This document shows, in pieces, positions 23,060 through 35,235 of a DNA stretch of 64,000 nucleotides. The notes under the pieces were generated by a model that was given only the letters and a program-made list of their open reading frames with translations, was not told where the DNA came from and searched no databases. Source of the DNA: Arthrinium phaeospermum (Eukaryota > Ascomycota > Sordariomycetes > Amphisphaeriales > Apiosporaceae); NCBI GenBank assembly GCA_006503535.1, contig QYRS01000012.1:992001-1056000 (forward strand), written 5' to 3'. The translations under genes and the position numbers were made by a program. Each line of letters begins with the position of its first letter. Position 1 is the first letter of the stretch.

Positions 23060-24340
23060 CTAAATCATCGTTCTAGGCTGAGTGCGAGGCAGCATGTCCT
23101 CGTACTTGTTACCCTGGACGCTGTAGTGGTCCTCGCGGGCGTTCTTGTAAGGCGACTTGGTGGATTCTTGCGGGACGGGCCGCTTCTCGTTGCAGGCGGC
23201 GGGGAAGGGGAAGTTGACTTCGGCAGGCGACTCCACATCTTCCGCATAGTGTCTTCCACCTCCGACCGGCTTGGAGATATTGCAAGGCATCGGGCTGCGC
23301 GCGGGTCGAGCGGGTCCTTTGGCGGCGGCGGTGGCGTTGCGGTTATCTCTTCTGCGTCGCATCATGATGCAGCAAAGGGTGATAGCGGCCATAACGACGA
23401 CGACACCGGCACCGGCACCGATTCCAGCCTTGGCGGCGACGGAGAGGCCGCCCGCAGAAGAGTCGTCCTTTTCTTCCTTTTCCTTAGAGGCAGCTCCACT
23501 GCTCGAAGGGGATGCAGTAGAAGCGGCAACGCCGGCAGCATGGGATGAGGCCGCCTGAGACAATTAGTTAGTACAATGTAACCATGCACGAAGAGACTCG
23601 CGTAAACTTACCGAGCTGGCATCGACCGTGCCACTCGGGCTGTCGGCGGATGCCGCAGATGCTCCGGTGGTTGGCTGAGAAGTCGCAACTGAGGTTGCGC
23701 CGGCTTGAGTACCAGTCGCAGGCGGGCTGGTTCCGGGAGGGTCTTTGACCTCGGGCGAAGCGGCATCAGTCTTGGCTGGGTCAGCTGTCGTGGGCGCCGG
23801 AGCAGCACCCGGAGCGGAGGTCGCAGGTGCTGCGGCCGGAGCTGGCTCAGGCGGGGGAGCCGTAGTAGCCGCGGCGGGAGGTGCGGTAGCTGCAATCAAT
23901 CACCTGGTCAGTACACTATCCCGAAACAGGTCGAATGGTTGGTAAATGTCACTTACAGGTGAACGGCAGACAGATCTCGTTGGTGTACTGATCAGAGGCT
24001 GCGACCTGCTTGTCCAAGGCCTCGCCGGTCAAACTACAAGCCTGCGTGATGCAGTCGCGCACGCCGAAAGTGAGGTTGTCGCCGGAATGACAAGCGCAGT
24101 TCTTATCTTCGGGCTTGCATCCCAGGCGGGAGGGATCGGCAAAGATGTTGACCACACAACCTTTCTGTAGCGCATGTGTTAGCGGCTGCAATGACTGACC
24201 AATCAAAGGCGGGCAGCAGTGCTAAACTGGGAAAACGAGACAATCGAAAAAGGACGTACCGCACAGGCGTTCATGTCACCCTGAGCCAAGACATTGCCCC
24301 AGAAGAGGGTCGCAGCGACCAATGCGAAGCTGCGAACCAT
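23060..24340 (-). CDS. CFEM-domain single-pass membrane protein
   Basis: Four exons on the minus strand (24260-24340, 23957-24164, 23612-23889, 23060-23554), all with gtaag/gtacg donors and cag acceptors in phase, give 353 residues. Residues 1-20 are a signal peptide (MVRSFALVAATLFWGNVLAQ). The CFEM domain follows with eight cysteines: NAC, KGC, RLGC, KNC, AC, RDC, QAC, EIC. CFEM domains bind haem or act at the cell surface. A long Ala/Pro/Thr/Ser-rich stalk is followed by one membrane helix (AGIGAGAGVVVVMAAITLCC), a basic stop-transfer MMRRRRDNRN, and an ~90-residue cytoplasmic tail with Tyr motifs (HYSVQGNKYEDM). The membrane helix instead of a GPI signal suggests a signalling or receptor-like CFEM protein. 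No frame break. Confidence 0.9.
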
Positions 24341-27300
24341 GGTGCCGAATGACCAGTAGGTAAAGAGATCTGGTCAAAGAGGTAGAGAATCGAAGAGAAA
24401 AATAATCGGCGATTCCTGGGTAGGAATTCGCGCCGGTCAGACGGGTTAGGAGAGAGATTTTTGTTTGGTGTGAATGGTGGCTCGGAGGCGTAGTCAGGCG
24501 ACGTAATAAAAAGAGGTGGAAAGGTTAATCAGGATGATGAAACCGCCCAGCGATGAAAGGGAAAAAGAGACGCTGGAATACGAAAGGGGGTATCTCGAAA
24601 AAGAGTCCGGTCAGGAAGAACCCGATTGACGAAAATAATTGAAGCTGAATGAGAACGACACGGACGAAGCGTGAGTAGGACGAATTTCAGCAGAGTGTGA
24701 CAGCGCTTCCAAAGGCCGTCCAATCAGTCGGTGACGTTCGTGTTTCGCGTCCGGCGGAATTGGCAGTGACAAGCACCTTTCAAGGACGAGATACGATGAT
24801 CGGTCGTGAGACGGTGTTAATCGGAGATTGTCGTGTTTTCTTTCCTCCTAGCAGCATTCAAGGCGGGTTGTGTGTGCCTCTTTCAAGATTGCGTCGAGTG
24901 ATGCAGTCGTCCCAAGGCGGCGGATTGAAATAGGTTATGTATGTATATGCAGTCAAAGTGACAGCGCTAGGCCGCTGAAGAAGTAAATGCAGTGGACGAT
25001 GGGGCCGGATCTCGACGACGGCCAAAGTGATAAATGAGTGACTGGAGAAGTGGAAATCTACCCCGAGGAACGATGATGTCGCCAACGGAGGTTGCGGACA
25101 AGATAAGGAAGGTATGAGGTCGGATGGTCAGGTGCGCTGGAAAGGTTGAAAGATGGAGACTGAGATCGGTCAATCAGATCGGGCGAGGCAGCTCGGGGGT
25201 GGTGATGCTGATTAGGCAGGACCGGAACTCCAATACTCGATACGTGTGCAACACCGACGGAGAGAGGCGAGATGCAAGGCAGGACAGCAAGCAAGAACTG
25301 CCGAATTATTATACGAAGCTGAAGAAGAGCCAGAAAGGGAGGGAAAGGAGCCCGAATTCTGACAGGGTGCCGGGCCAGGTGGGCTACCGTACTCTTTCTA
25401 TAAGACGAGGAGCGCTGCAGGTGAGATTGTGCTACTGGGCTGGTAATAGCTGCACGCTAATAAAAGTGCCTGCTACGGAGTATTTTTCCTAGCTAAGGGT
25501 CAACAGCGATGACCATTGCGGAGGGGACCGGGAGATCCCCTGGAGACCAAGCTAGCGGCGGTTGGCTGCCCCCCTAGCTCCCCTAGCTGTCAGAAGTCAG
25601 AAGGACCCAACTGGCCTGTCCAGCCGGTTGGTGGGCTGTTTAGTGGGGGGCTTGCTGCTAGGCTTGGTTCATGCGACGGGGGTTGAGGATGCCAGGGGGG
25701 AAAGACACACTCCTCCGATCACCTCGCAAGCCGCTTTTAATTGAACAGAAATCGAGAATACCCTCGATGTTCGTGAAATCTATGGTCGCGCGGAATGAAA
25801 GGTGATCCACGTGCAATCTTGCAGCTGGCCCTACGGAAAACGTGATTGCCCGGCTCATCTGTGCAATCAAAGTCACTCGACGATCTATGTTTGGCTGCTG
25901 AGGTGATCATGGCCGTTGGAGCAAGGGGACATACAACACACGCAGCGTCGACTGGGCAAGTAGCTAGAAAAAGTCCGCGCCCCTGGCTATGACGGATGTG
26001 GTTGTCATGTATCCGTCCAACACGACGGGAACAGACATGATCTCCCGCGACCATGATATCAACTTCAAACCTCTACTCTACAAAAGAGTTTGAGGGAGCT
26101 TGGTGTGCCCCAAACCCGTTGCTACCATGCCCCGTGTGTTCCGCCCTCCCGAGCCGAACCATTGATTCACCCACCACGCGAGGAAGCTCGGATATTTTAC
26201 TGACTGCTGCGAAGGATGGGCTGCGAGCACCCTCCCTCAACACATGGACTGCTGAGGGGCCGACAGTAATGTAATATGTGCGAAGCATGGGTGGGCAATG
26301 GCCTGTTTCTGGCTATCCGCCTCGGCGTGATACGGGCGCGACGAGGACCTCTCATGGCATGGCTACCAAATGCCCCCATTCGTTATTTTATTTCTTACCC
26401 CATAGACATGGGTGGTCGCAAAGGGCGTGTGGCTCTACTTGGCTGGCTGCCAAAAAGTATGCTTCGGACTCTATACCGAAGGACCTGCAATCTCGATTCG
26501 CAAAGTGAATAGATGAATGTTTGTGTGTGGTGCTAGTTATGTAGATAAAGAAAGCAACATCGAGACTGATGATCAAATGACGTATTAATTGCACGGCAGA
26601 GCAATTCACCCGTCTCTTCAGCTGATAGCAGCGAGGGAGGTCGAGAGAGAGACGAGTGCTCGCATACGGGCGACGGGGACCAACGACCCCTCAATCAAGA
26701 TGGAACTCGCTTACACAGCCCAAAGTGGATGATCGTCCCCAGGGGACCACTCAGCAGGCCGGGACCCTTGAACCACCCATGAGCAGCACCCTCGCATCTC
26801 GACTCCCTATGGCCAAGCGCTCGCCAATCCCGTTCCCTACCTACCTAAAAAGGCTCGCTTTTTTTGATCGCATTATCCATTATCCGGAGAATACCCTAGC
26901 GGGACCTAACCAGAACATCACTGGTCATTGGCATTGCATTGAAGGCATTGAATGCCTAGCAAACACCAAGCCAACGACAAGATGTTGGTGGTGAGATGCG
27001 GCCGGCCACCGGTAGGCAGCCTCCACGTTGGGTGGCTTAGGATTTCTTTTGCATCCTACTACTATATGCACAGAATCCCGCGCCGCACATAAAGGGCACA
27101 CGACCAGACCACGACGAAGATATTTCCCAAAAGAGGCAGCTGCTGGTCGCGGCGTCTCTGACCCAGCCTCGGATCAATCACGACCACCGACCCGACTGGA
27201 GTAGACCAGGCCGGGTTGTGTTTCTTGTCAGGACAAGAGCGCCGTTCATCATTCATGCCCGGCGCAAACATTCATGCGCAAAACCATCCGAACTTTGAGC

Positions 27301-30300
27301 ATGGCGCGCACTCCACTGTGACAGTCTTCTGGAAGAGAGCTGACAAGCAGCCACTCAGCAGTCCACGAGCAAGCATCGCAGGACCGACTTCTGGAGTTCT
27401 GGATGCATCACAGCGCTTGCAGCTCCTCTGCCTTCGATGGGAATTGGCCTGCCATCACACACAATCAGCGATGGTAGGATGGGACTCTCTGCCTTAGGTA
27501 ATACGGGGCCCAGCGCTAGGCCAGGGAGGGACGTGGTTGGTCCCACCCAGCCGTTACAGAAATGCCCCATGTCAATTTCGACCATCAATCAATCAGACTC
27601 CAGTCTTACTTTATTCTTAGATTACCTGGAAATGACCGTTGAGTCTCTGGCGGTGCCCGGCACGCCGACACAATTGAGCCCAAATGACTGAGGCGTGGTC
27701 GGCTGGCATCTCTAGCATCCGTGGGAGGAGGAGGCACGACAGACATGATGCGACCGACACCTGCATCGCGCTGTGTTGTGTGGTGTTGCCTCTTGTCGCG
27801 ATTCCTCCCGCCAAGCATCCCTCAATTCCACAAAGGAAGGCACGCGTTTCACCATTCAGCCAGCGCTCGCGTTTGCTTATAAGGTTTGATTGGGTTGTCA
27901 ATGTATGATAAACAGCAAGCATTGAAGTCGCCTGTCAAGCTGTCAACTTTCCCATGTTTGCAATCGCAATGGGGAAAGCCCAAACATTTGTTCTCATCGC
28001 ATCAATGCAGAACAAAATAAAGTGGCCTGTTACAAGTAAGCTTACGCACTCAACACCCACGCAAGTTCATATACCTATGCATGTACGGAGTACCCCAAAG
28101 ACGACTGCATAGGTAGGCTAAGAAAGAGGTGAACTCTCTTCGCCGTTTGTTCAGCTTGTCTCGTCACTTTAGCTTCAATAAAGTTGACGAACCACTCGAC
28201 GCCCCCTAAGCCGTGGCACATGGCCTCCAAGTGCACCATCGCCCAAAGTGGCCAAGCGACGGTGACTGGGATCCGATCCACCGCAGCGCGATGGGCAGTT
28301 TGGCGTTTCAGATGCTGTCTGGCTGTGATTACTGTTTAGCAGCGCTCCCCGCCTGCCATCCTGCCACAAATGGTACGGTAAGATGACGTTCCACTCGCCC
28401 AATCTCACCATTGATCTTTTTGCTTTTTCTTTTTCTCCTAGCGTGGGAAGGAAGCACTTATTTTTAGGACGAACGAACGACGGCCCTGCACCGCTCTAGC
28501 TCTCAGCTCAGCTCAGGGCTTTTTTAGTAAGTTACCATGCAGACGTAGCGCCAGCCTTTCTCTCGGGTCCGACAAACTGCAATTGAGAAAACCGCAGCTC
28601 GACAGGCAAGTCAGTTTCTACAAACACATTTTATGGTTGTTTCTAGTTTATTCAACATAAGACGTTTCTGGCCCGTCTGGCACGTTTGTCTACCCGGCAG
28701 CCAGCGAGCGCACCATTGTTAGCGATAAGCCGCACTCTCCACCGTCGCATGATCATGTTCACCACTTTTGACTGGCATATTCCTTGTTCCGGGTGTGAGG
28801 GCGAGGGATTCCAGAGCATGCCCTGTCTTATCGGCATTGCGGAATGAGATAAGAGATCGGAAGCAGAACCCCTTGTCAGTGTCGGTTTGCCGTCCCCGCT
28901 TCCATTCCATGAGGTTGTACCCAGCGAGGTATATTCCTTCAATCTGGACGAGGGATCCCTCAGAAGGATCCCTAGTCTGCCTCACTGCTCAAGCAGCCAT
29001 ATTCCTAGCTTGACCGACTCCGCCATCGGGGTGATCAAACTGCCCCGAGATGAACCCAATGCCTTATTCGTAACTATGGTTTCCCCGCCTTCTGAAGACC
29101 AAAATATGTTTTGAAGTATCATGACCATCTTGCGAAGGGAGCTGATGATGGGGTTCTTGTGAACATCGTTCCCCAGATATGATCCGCATGCCAACTGTGA
29201 CTGGAAACTAGTCAATCAGTCACATCAAAGGTCTTGAAGAGGTCGATGCAGGTCTAGATGTTGCGTAAACAGCCTTTTTTTAACCAAACAAAACATCGGT
29301 CGCATATCAGGACTTCCAGGCTCCCCATGGGGATTAGGGCCACTCAGACAAGAATCTATGGGGAGTTTGTTAAGTTGTAAGCGTATATCATAGTGTTGGT
29401 GACATCGATTTTCTGGATCGCGCTTCCGAACAATTTGCCGCCGACCGTCCCAAGCTTTTCGAGATCCGTGACACCTTATTTTGTGATGCGTGGTTCAGAA
29501 GAGCCTCAACGTAGAGGAGTTGCAAGACCTCGAAATGAGCCTTATATCAACACCCGGACCGTGTCCACTTCAAATTTGACCCGAAAGGTCTCCCGGGACT
29601 CTGGAGAGCGGATTCTCTGCGAATGAGCCCATGGTCAAGTTGAGGCTCGGGTTTCACAACGGAATGGCATGGGGGAGCAGCCCCAACTTCGATATCGAGA
29701 CCGGGTAGATCTAAAAATAGAATCATTGGCGAATTCCACAGAACTACCTATGATATGTGCTTGGCTGGCCCGTAGAAGCGAAAGTCCAACTGCGGGTGAC
29801 TCTCAAACCGACCGCCTCGGTTTGGGTTACCGCCAATGGCTTCGTGGTCATAAACGATGAGACCCAGGAGGGTGGCCGTGTATCGTTACTTGTAGTATCA
29901 AATATTGGAAAAGTGAAGAATACTGTATGGTGATTGACCCAAGCGAGGCCGCTTTGTCAGGATATACAATATATATCCCATATCCTACTTCGGATTTGGA
30001 AAACCCATGTTTTGTCCTGCACTTGGATCGAAGTATCTGCCCCCTGCAGGCTAACCAGACAGACCATGTCAGCTCTCTGGTCGACAATGGCTTTCCAAGC
30101 TATCAGAAAAGTCAAGTTTCTATGGCACTGCGGCGCGTCATACCAAACAGCTCGCATTCTCGCCAAGAACATCGACCCCGTACTGCTGTTGCGGCCTAGC
30201 CAGGCCGGAGCATGTCGCTGAGAAGACCGAGAATCTCGTATCTGGCAAAGCTATGATCCATGTTTGAAAACCCGCTCCCTCAAACATATAGACTTCGCTC

Positions 30301-31086
30301 TGTTTACACAACATCTACTCTCGCGTTCAGCCGTTGCTGCCTGCGGGCTTCATATCATCATAGAGCCCTAGGTTGTTCTACTCTCGTACCGGTACCTCAT
30401 GGCAATGTAATCTTCTTGTGAGGCAGCTTGATCAGTTTCTTGTGTGAAAGTCGATTGGTGTAGAAAACCATGGCCTCAGAGTCGTCAATATGGCAGCCAG
30501 TCCACCCAGATGCGTACTCTAGGCCCCTAGGTTCTGCGTTCATGTCTCCCCTTCTCTAGCGATTCTGGGAAGCTGACACATTTATGTTTTCCTTCTTCCT
30601 TCCATTCGTATAAGTCTGGTTTTGAGGAAAACGGATAAACTCCTTGGTAGCCAGTGGACGAAAACGCAGGCTCGCAGCCGACACGTCGGGCCCTCGCGGC
30701 GGCTTCGTTGGGGATGCAAAACAGCTGGACAATAGAACTGAACATTAGACCTCAGCCAATGGGGTGTCAATCCCAGCGCCGCCCCTGGGCGGGAAAAGGC
30801 TGTGGCAGCAGAGACGCTGACAAGAGTCCAGATATCAACAAGTCATAAGGATGGAGCACCAGCGTGCGTCGTAGCAACAGGATCGTTGGGAGTTTTGCCT
30901 GTTTCCGGACACAGGGAAGGGAGAGGATCCCGAGCATACCAGGCACGTCGAAAGAGGTTTTGGAATTCACGTAGGGCGGGCAACCAACCCATTATAATTC
31001 TAAGCTTTGACAACTGATGCCTATCTATCATACAAAACATCGACAATATTTACAAGAATGTCTAATATTTTCACGCCTTTGACAGT
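24341..31086. other. ~6.7 kb gene-poor stretch
   Basis: No credible gene on either strand. Frames are at most ~122 codons, overlap in opposite directions and lack known motifs or splice-linked continuation. The left end is the CFEM promoter. Around 28880-30230 several plus-strand frames in series (near 28887, 29393, 29669, 29927) could be remains of a decayed gene, but I cannot identify one. No LTR, terminal inverted repeat or tandem array was noticed. It may hold a long non-coding RNA or old transposon debris. Confidence 0.4.
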
Positions 31087-31957
31087 TTACAGCTTGCTCT
31101 TGATGAAGGCAGCCGCATCAGGGGTGAACTGGTCGAAATATGTCAGATGCTGGTCCATGTCGTTGCCGCTCGAGCACACCGGGTCCTCGCCGTTGCACCA
31201 AGAGTGGATCTTGTCCGAATGGACGTTGAGGCCAGTCAGCTGAGCACCAGCGCGGGGGAGGATCTGTTTGTCTCGCTGTCAGCCACACGGTTCATCTTCA
31301 AGGTGATTAGTCAGACATGATAGTGGAGGGTTACTACTTACACCCGACTTGCCGGCGCCGGCGGCGAGGTTGTAGGTCTGGTTGCCGGTATGGCGAACGT
31401 CTCCGAACAAGGTCACAGCCATGACTGAAAATTGGTGGGTTAGCAAGACGGACACCAACAAAGATTCCACATCTGCCATCAAGGGTGGGCGATAGCGACT
31501 TACCCTTCTTCGCGACCGCAGCAGCCAGCGGCGCCGTCGTGGCCTGCGTGCAGTTCTGGTTGGGGATGAGCCCGCCGGCGCCGCTCAGGACATCGCCCAT
31601 GAGATGGGCGCCCTGGGAGTAGCCGGTAAGGACCATCTTGGCGTCCGGGCAGGCGGCGGCATAGGCCTCGACGGCCTTGAGGGCGAAGTCGACGCCGGAG
31701 CCGACCGACTTGCAGTAGGCGTCAAAGGTGGCCGGGTACTGGATGTCGGTGGAGCCGCAGGTGGTGCCGGCGGGCATGTCCCCGCACACGGCGTCGACGA
31801 GCTTGCCCTGCCGGCCGGGGATCTCCTCGAGCGAGCCGCGCGCCACGAACACCTGCACGTTGGTGCAGTTGTCGGCCTGCCGGCGCATCACCGACGGCGC
31901 GGCTGCGGCGGCTTGGGCCAGGGCCAGGGCCGAGACGAGGATCGAAGGGGTGTGCAT
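31087..31957 (-). CDS. CE5 esterase (acetylxylan esterase / cutinase family), secreted
   Basis: Three exons on the minus strand (31504-31957, 31342-31424, 31087-31263), in phase, encode 237 residues. The signal peptide is MHTPSILVSALALAQAAAAA, followed by a short propeptide ending RR. The catalytic serine sits in GYSQGAHLMGD (G-x-S-x-G). The Asp and His of the triad fit the last exon: DKIHSWCNGEDPVCSSGN, then DQHLTYFD. Cysteine positions match the family's disulfides. CE5 enzymes hydrolyse acetyl groups of xylan or cutin polyester. The GYSQGAH and the length (about 230 residues) favour acetylxylan esterase, but substrate cannot be fixed from sequence alone. No frame break. Confidence 0.92.
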
Positions 31958-33463
31958 GGTTAGGAAACGAGTGAAGAGAAAAAGACAGATAACTAGCCCT
32001 GCTAATAATATCGGATGTGATACGAAAGAGTGTTTGGGATGAAGGTAAAGATAGTGAGAAGTGAACGTGGATGGAGCCAAGTGCAAAAGGAGATCTTCGG
32101 GCGGGAACAAAGATATGGAACAGGTGGGCGGGAGACAGCCATTAATGTACTATCGCCGGACCGCTCCACCGATTGAAAACCAGCAACCAAATGGTCGGCA
32201 GTCGGTTGTCGGTGCATGCCAGTGCAAGTCTCCTCAAGCTTTCGTCAAGCATGATATGGGATGAGCCATGATACATAACGATCGGCCACGCGACGGTGGA
32301 TGGGTCCCCCACAAATCGGACGATCGGGCGTGAAAACAGGCAAGTCGGGCTGGACAAGCGTCCCTGCGCGGGCAGGGCGACGGCGTTTCATCTGCTTCGA
32401 GATAGATTCCATGTGGGCCGGAGTGGGTGCGCGACCGAACGGACTAGACTGCAAGCGGCGCATAATCGACGGGCGAGGTGGCTCCCCTGGGTGGAGCGGG
32501 CGGGCCAGGAGCAACTGGAAACGGTAGGGGCTCGGCAGTTCCAACCAAGCGTACGTCAACTCTGGTCGACGCGACGTCTCGCCCGACAATCTTCCGTTGA
32601 CGTTGCATACAATGCATAGTTTAGTCCGACGACATCCGTTCTTCACAATGGGGGAAGATGCCCGAGAAACTCTAGGTTTGTGTCTGCAGCCCGAGGATGG
32701 GCAAATGCATCAATCAAACCACTGGTTGAGTTTCCTGGAGAGAGATAGGAATGAATAGTCATATATGAACGTCGCATTGAAAGCATTTGAAGTGAATGTA
32801 ACCATAGCTATCCAGGTTAGGTTTCGTGACAGGTACTCCGTACCGACAGGATGGATCCGCGAATCTGTTTCAGGGTACCACCAACTATACCTGCATGCAT
32901 ACATACAATACACGTGATCTCAATTGGCAGTGGTGATCAACGATCAAGTACTTTTTGTCAAAAAAGAAGAAGAGTCATACAGAGACGCGGAAGAGAAACG
33001 TTGAATACCCCGGTATATCTCAAAGCAGACATTGCTACGGAATACGGTGTCCCCCATTCACCCGCATGCTATCAACATATGAACGAGTGTGCCCAGACTT
33101 GGGGTCACTGAAGAATGCTGATTGGGCTGAATACTGGACTATGTCAGCATGTCAGCATGTCAGCATCTAGTCCAGATCGGGGGTTCCCCTATGAGCGCCT
33201 CTCCCGATTCAGTAGGCCAAGTCTTTTCTCGGTCAACCGCTGATATTGGACACGCCGCCGGCTAGGCGACATAGGCGACGTCCCGGCGCTCAATCTTGAA
33301 ATTAGTAGTCGGTGCCTCACGACCAACTGCGGCGCAGCAGCTGAGTTTCTCCGCGGCCAGATGCTCCGGTGATGTTGGCGTAGCTTCGAAAAGTTTCCTT
33401 CCCGACATTTCTTTGATTCTCTACGTTCCCCAAATACCTCCAAGCCACAGATCGATCTTCAAA
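31958..33463. other. Divergent intergenic region
   Basis: Between the CE5 esterase (-) and the P450 (+). It holds a short 8-bp repeat (atgtcagc, three copies near 33141-33165). No gene accepted; the frame at 32245-32646 is stop-limited and overlaps opposing frames. Confidence 0.4.
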
Positions 33464-35090
33464 ATGCCATCCACCCTTGCATTGGCCGCGGCCGCCGTCG
33501 TGGCAGCGTATGCCTTTCTCCGGGCATTGGCAATACTCCGTCGCGACCCACGAGAGCCGAAAGCCGTCATCGGCACCATCCCGTTCCTCAGTCCTCTCCT
33601 CGGCATGCTTGTCGAGAAAGGCGGCTACTACGTCCGGCTCAGGTAAGAACATCCTGTCCTGTTGTAGACATCGTGTCGCCCGTGCATAGAGTGCTCTGAC
33701 CATCACCAGAGACTCGCTCAAGCTCCCCATCTACACCCTGTGCGTCCCCGGCCCGCCCCTCTACGTCGTCAACTCCCTGCCCCTGATCCAGCGCATCGAC
33801 CGCCACATCCTGACGGTGGCGTTCGCGCCCATCCAGGCCCGCGCCTGCGAAAAGGTCATGGGCGTGGGCGCGTCTGGCATGGTCAAGATCAGGAAGGACA
33901 AGGTCGCCGAGGAGGGCTACCTGCGCAGCTTCCCGCGAGCGATCGCCCCGGCCGCCGCACCCGGCCCGGGCCTCGATGCCCTCAATCGGGCCGCCGCGGG
34001 GAACTTTGCGGCGTCCTTTGACAGGCTGGCGGCGCAGCGGCGGCCGAGGGCGGTTGTGCATTTGTATCATTGGATTCGTCATGAGGTCTTTGCGGCTACC
34101 ATGGACGCATCGTACGGCCCCCAGAACCCATTTCGCGACCCCAAGGTCGAGGGGGCTTGGTTCGACTACGAGAAGGGCATCTTCCCGATGCTGATAGACG
34201 TGTTCCCCGGCGTATTTGCCAGAAAGAGCCTGAAGGCGCTCGAAACCATGGTCAAGGAGTTCACCAAGTACTTCACCAACGACAGCCACCTTGACGGCTC
34301 CTTGATGGTCCAGCTTCGCGAGAAGCACAACGCCGCATTTGGGCTCGACACCGTAGATGCAGCCCACGTCGAAGTCGGGCAGGTCGCAGGCAGCATCGTC
34401 AATACCGCCCCCAGCATCTTCTGGCTCGTGTGGCAGGTATTAGCCGACCCCGTCGTGCTGGCAGACTGCCGGGCCGAGGTGGCCAAAATCGTGCACACCG
34501 ACGCGGACGGCAACCACTCGATCGATTTGGCCGAGGTGAGGACGGAGTGCCCGACCCTGGTCTCGACGTGGCAGGAGGTCCTGCGCTACCACGGCATCAG
34601 CATTGCCGCCCGCATCGTGCAGGAGGACACGGTGGTGGACGACCAGTTCCTCCTGAAGAAGGGCGGCGTCGTCATGATGCCGAATGCCGTGATCCACTCG
34701 GACCCAACGCTCTGGGGCCCGACGGTGGGCCAGTTTGACCACAAGCGATTCCTCAAGTCCAGCGGGGGCAAGGACGGCGGTGCCCACCGTCGTCCCGCCG
34801 CCGCCTTCCGTGGGTTCGGGAGCGGACATGTGCTCTGCCCCGGCCGCCACTTCGCGAGCACCGAAGCCTTGGCCTTCCTGGCCCTGGTCCTCGCCCGTTT
34901 CGATGTGCGGCCGGTCGCGGGGGAGTGGGCGGAGCCGAAGAAGGACATGGCCATGGATCGGGCCTGTCCCCTTCCCAAAACGGATGTCTATGTTGAATTG
35001 TGTCCGCGCGACCACGGGGAATGGCGCGTGAGTTTCTCGGAGACGCGGGCGGGGATTAACATTGTGGCCGAAGACCTTGGCGAGGCTTGA
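33464..35090 (+). CDS. Cytochrome P450 (CYP8/CYP7-like clan)
   Basis: Two exons (33464-33642, 33710-35090; intron gtaaga...ccag) give 519 residues. The N-terminus is a membrane anchor (STLALAAAAVVAAYAFLRAL). The haem-binding loop is FRGFGSGHVLCPGRHFAS with the thiolate Cys at about residue 435. The K-helix ExxR is EVLR near residue 349. The I-helix region reads AGSIVNTAPSIFW, lacking the usual A/G-G-x-D/E-T oxygen-activation motif, a feature of P450s that rearrange or dehydrate rather than insert oxygen (CYP8, CYP74-like). The clan placement is inference from these motifs. It is convergent with, and 145 bp from, a haem dehydratase gene, suggesting a joint pathway. No frame break. Confidence 0.9.
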
Positions 35091-35235
35091 CTTTTGGGGT
35101 AGAAGAGGCTCTTGTTATGTAATTATTATAGAGTCTCTCTATCTCATGTCCCGTAGTTATCCCAATTAAATCCTTCTACACTCACGTCATCCAAGTTGCA
35201 AGTAAACCCGCATGGGAGTACAATGCAACCTGACC

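Noticed and set aside
28887..29114. Beta-propeller (SMP-30-like) remnant
   Set aside because: Only a short stretch (GVIKLPRDEPNA) looked suggestive; the flanking frames give no supporting blade motifs.
33139..33167. Short 8-bp repeat atgtcagc x3
   Set aside because: Too short to distinguish from ordinary replication slippage.
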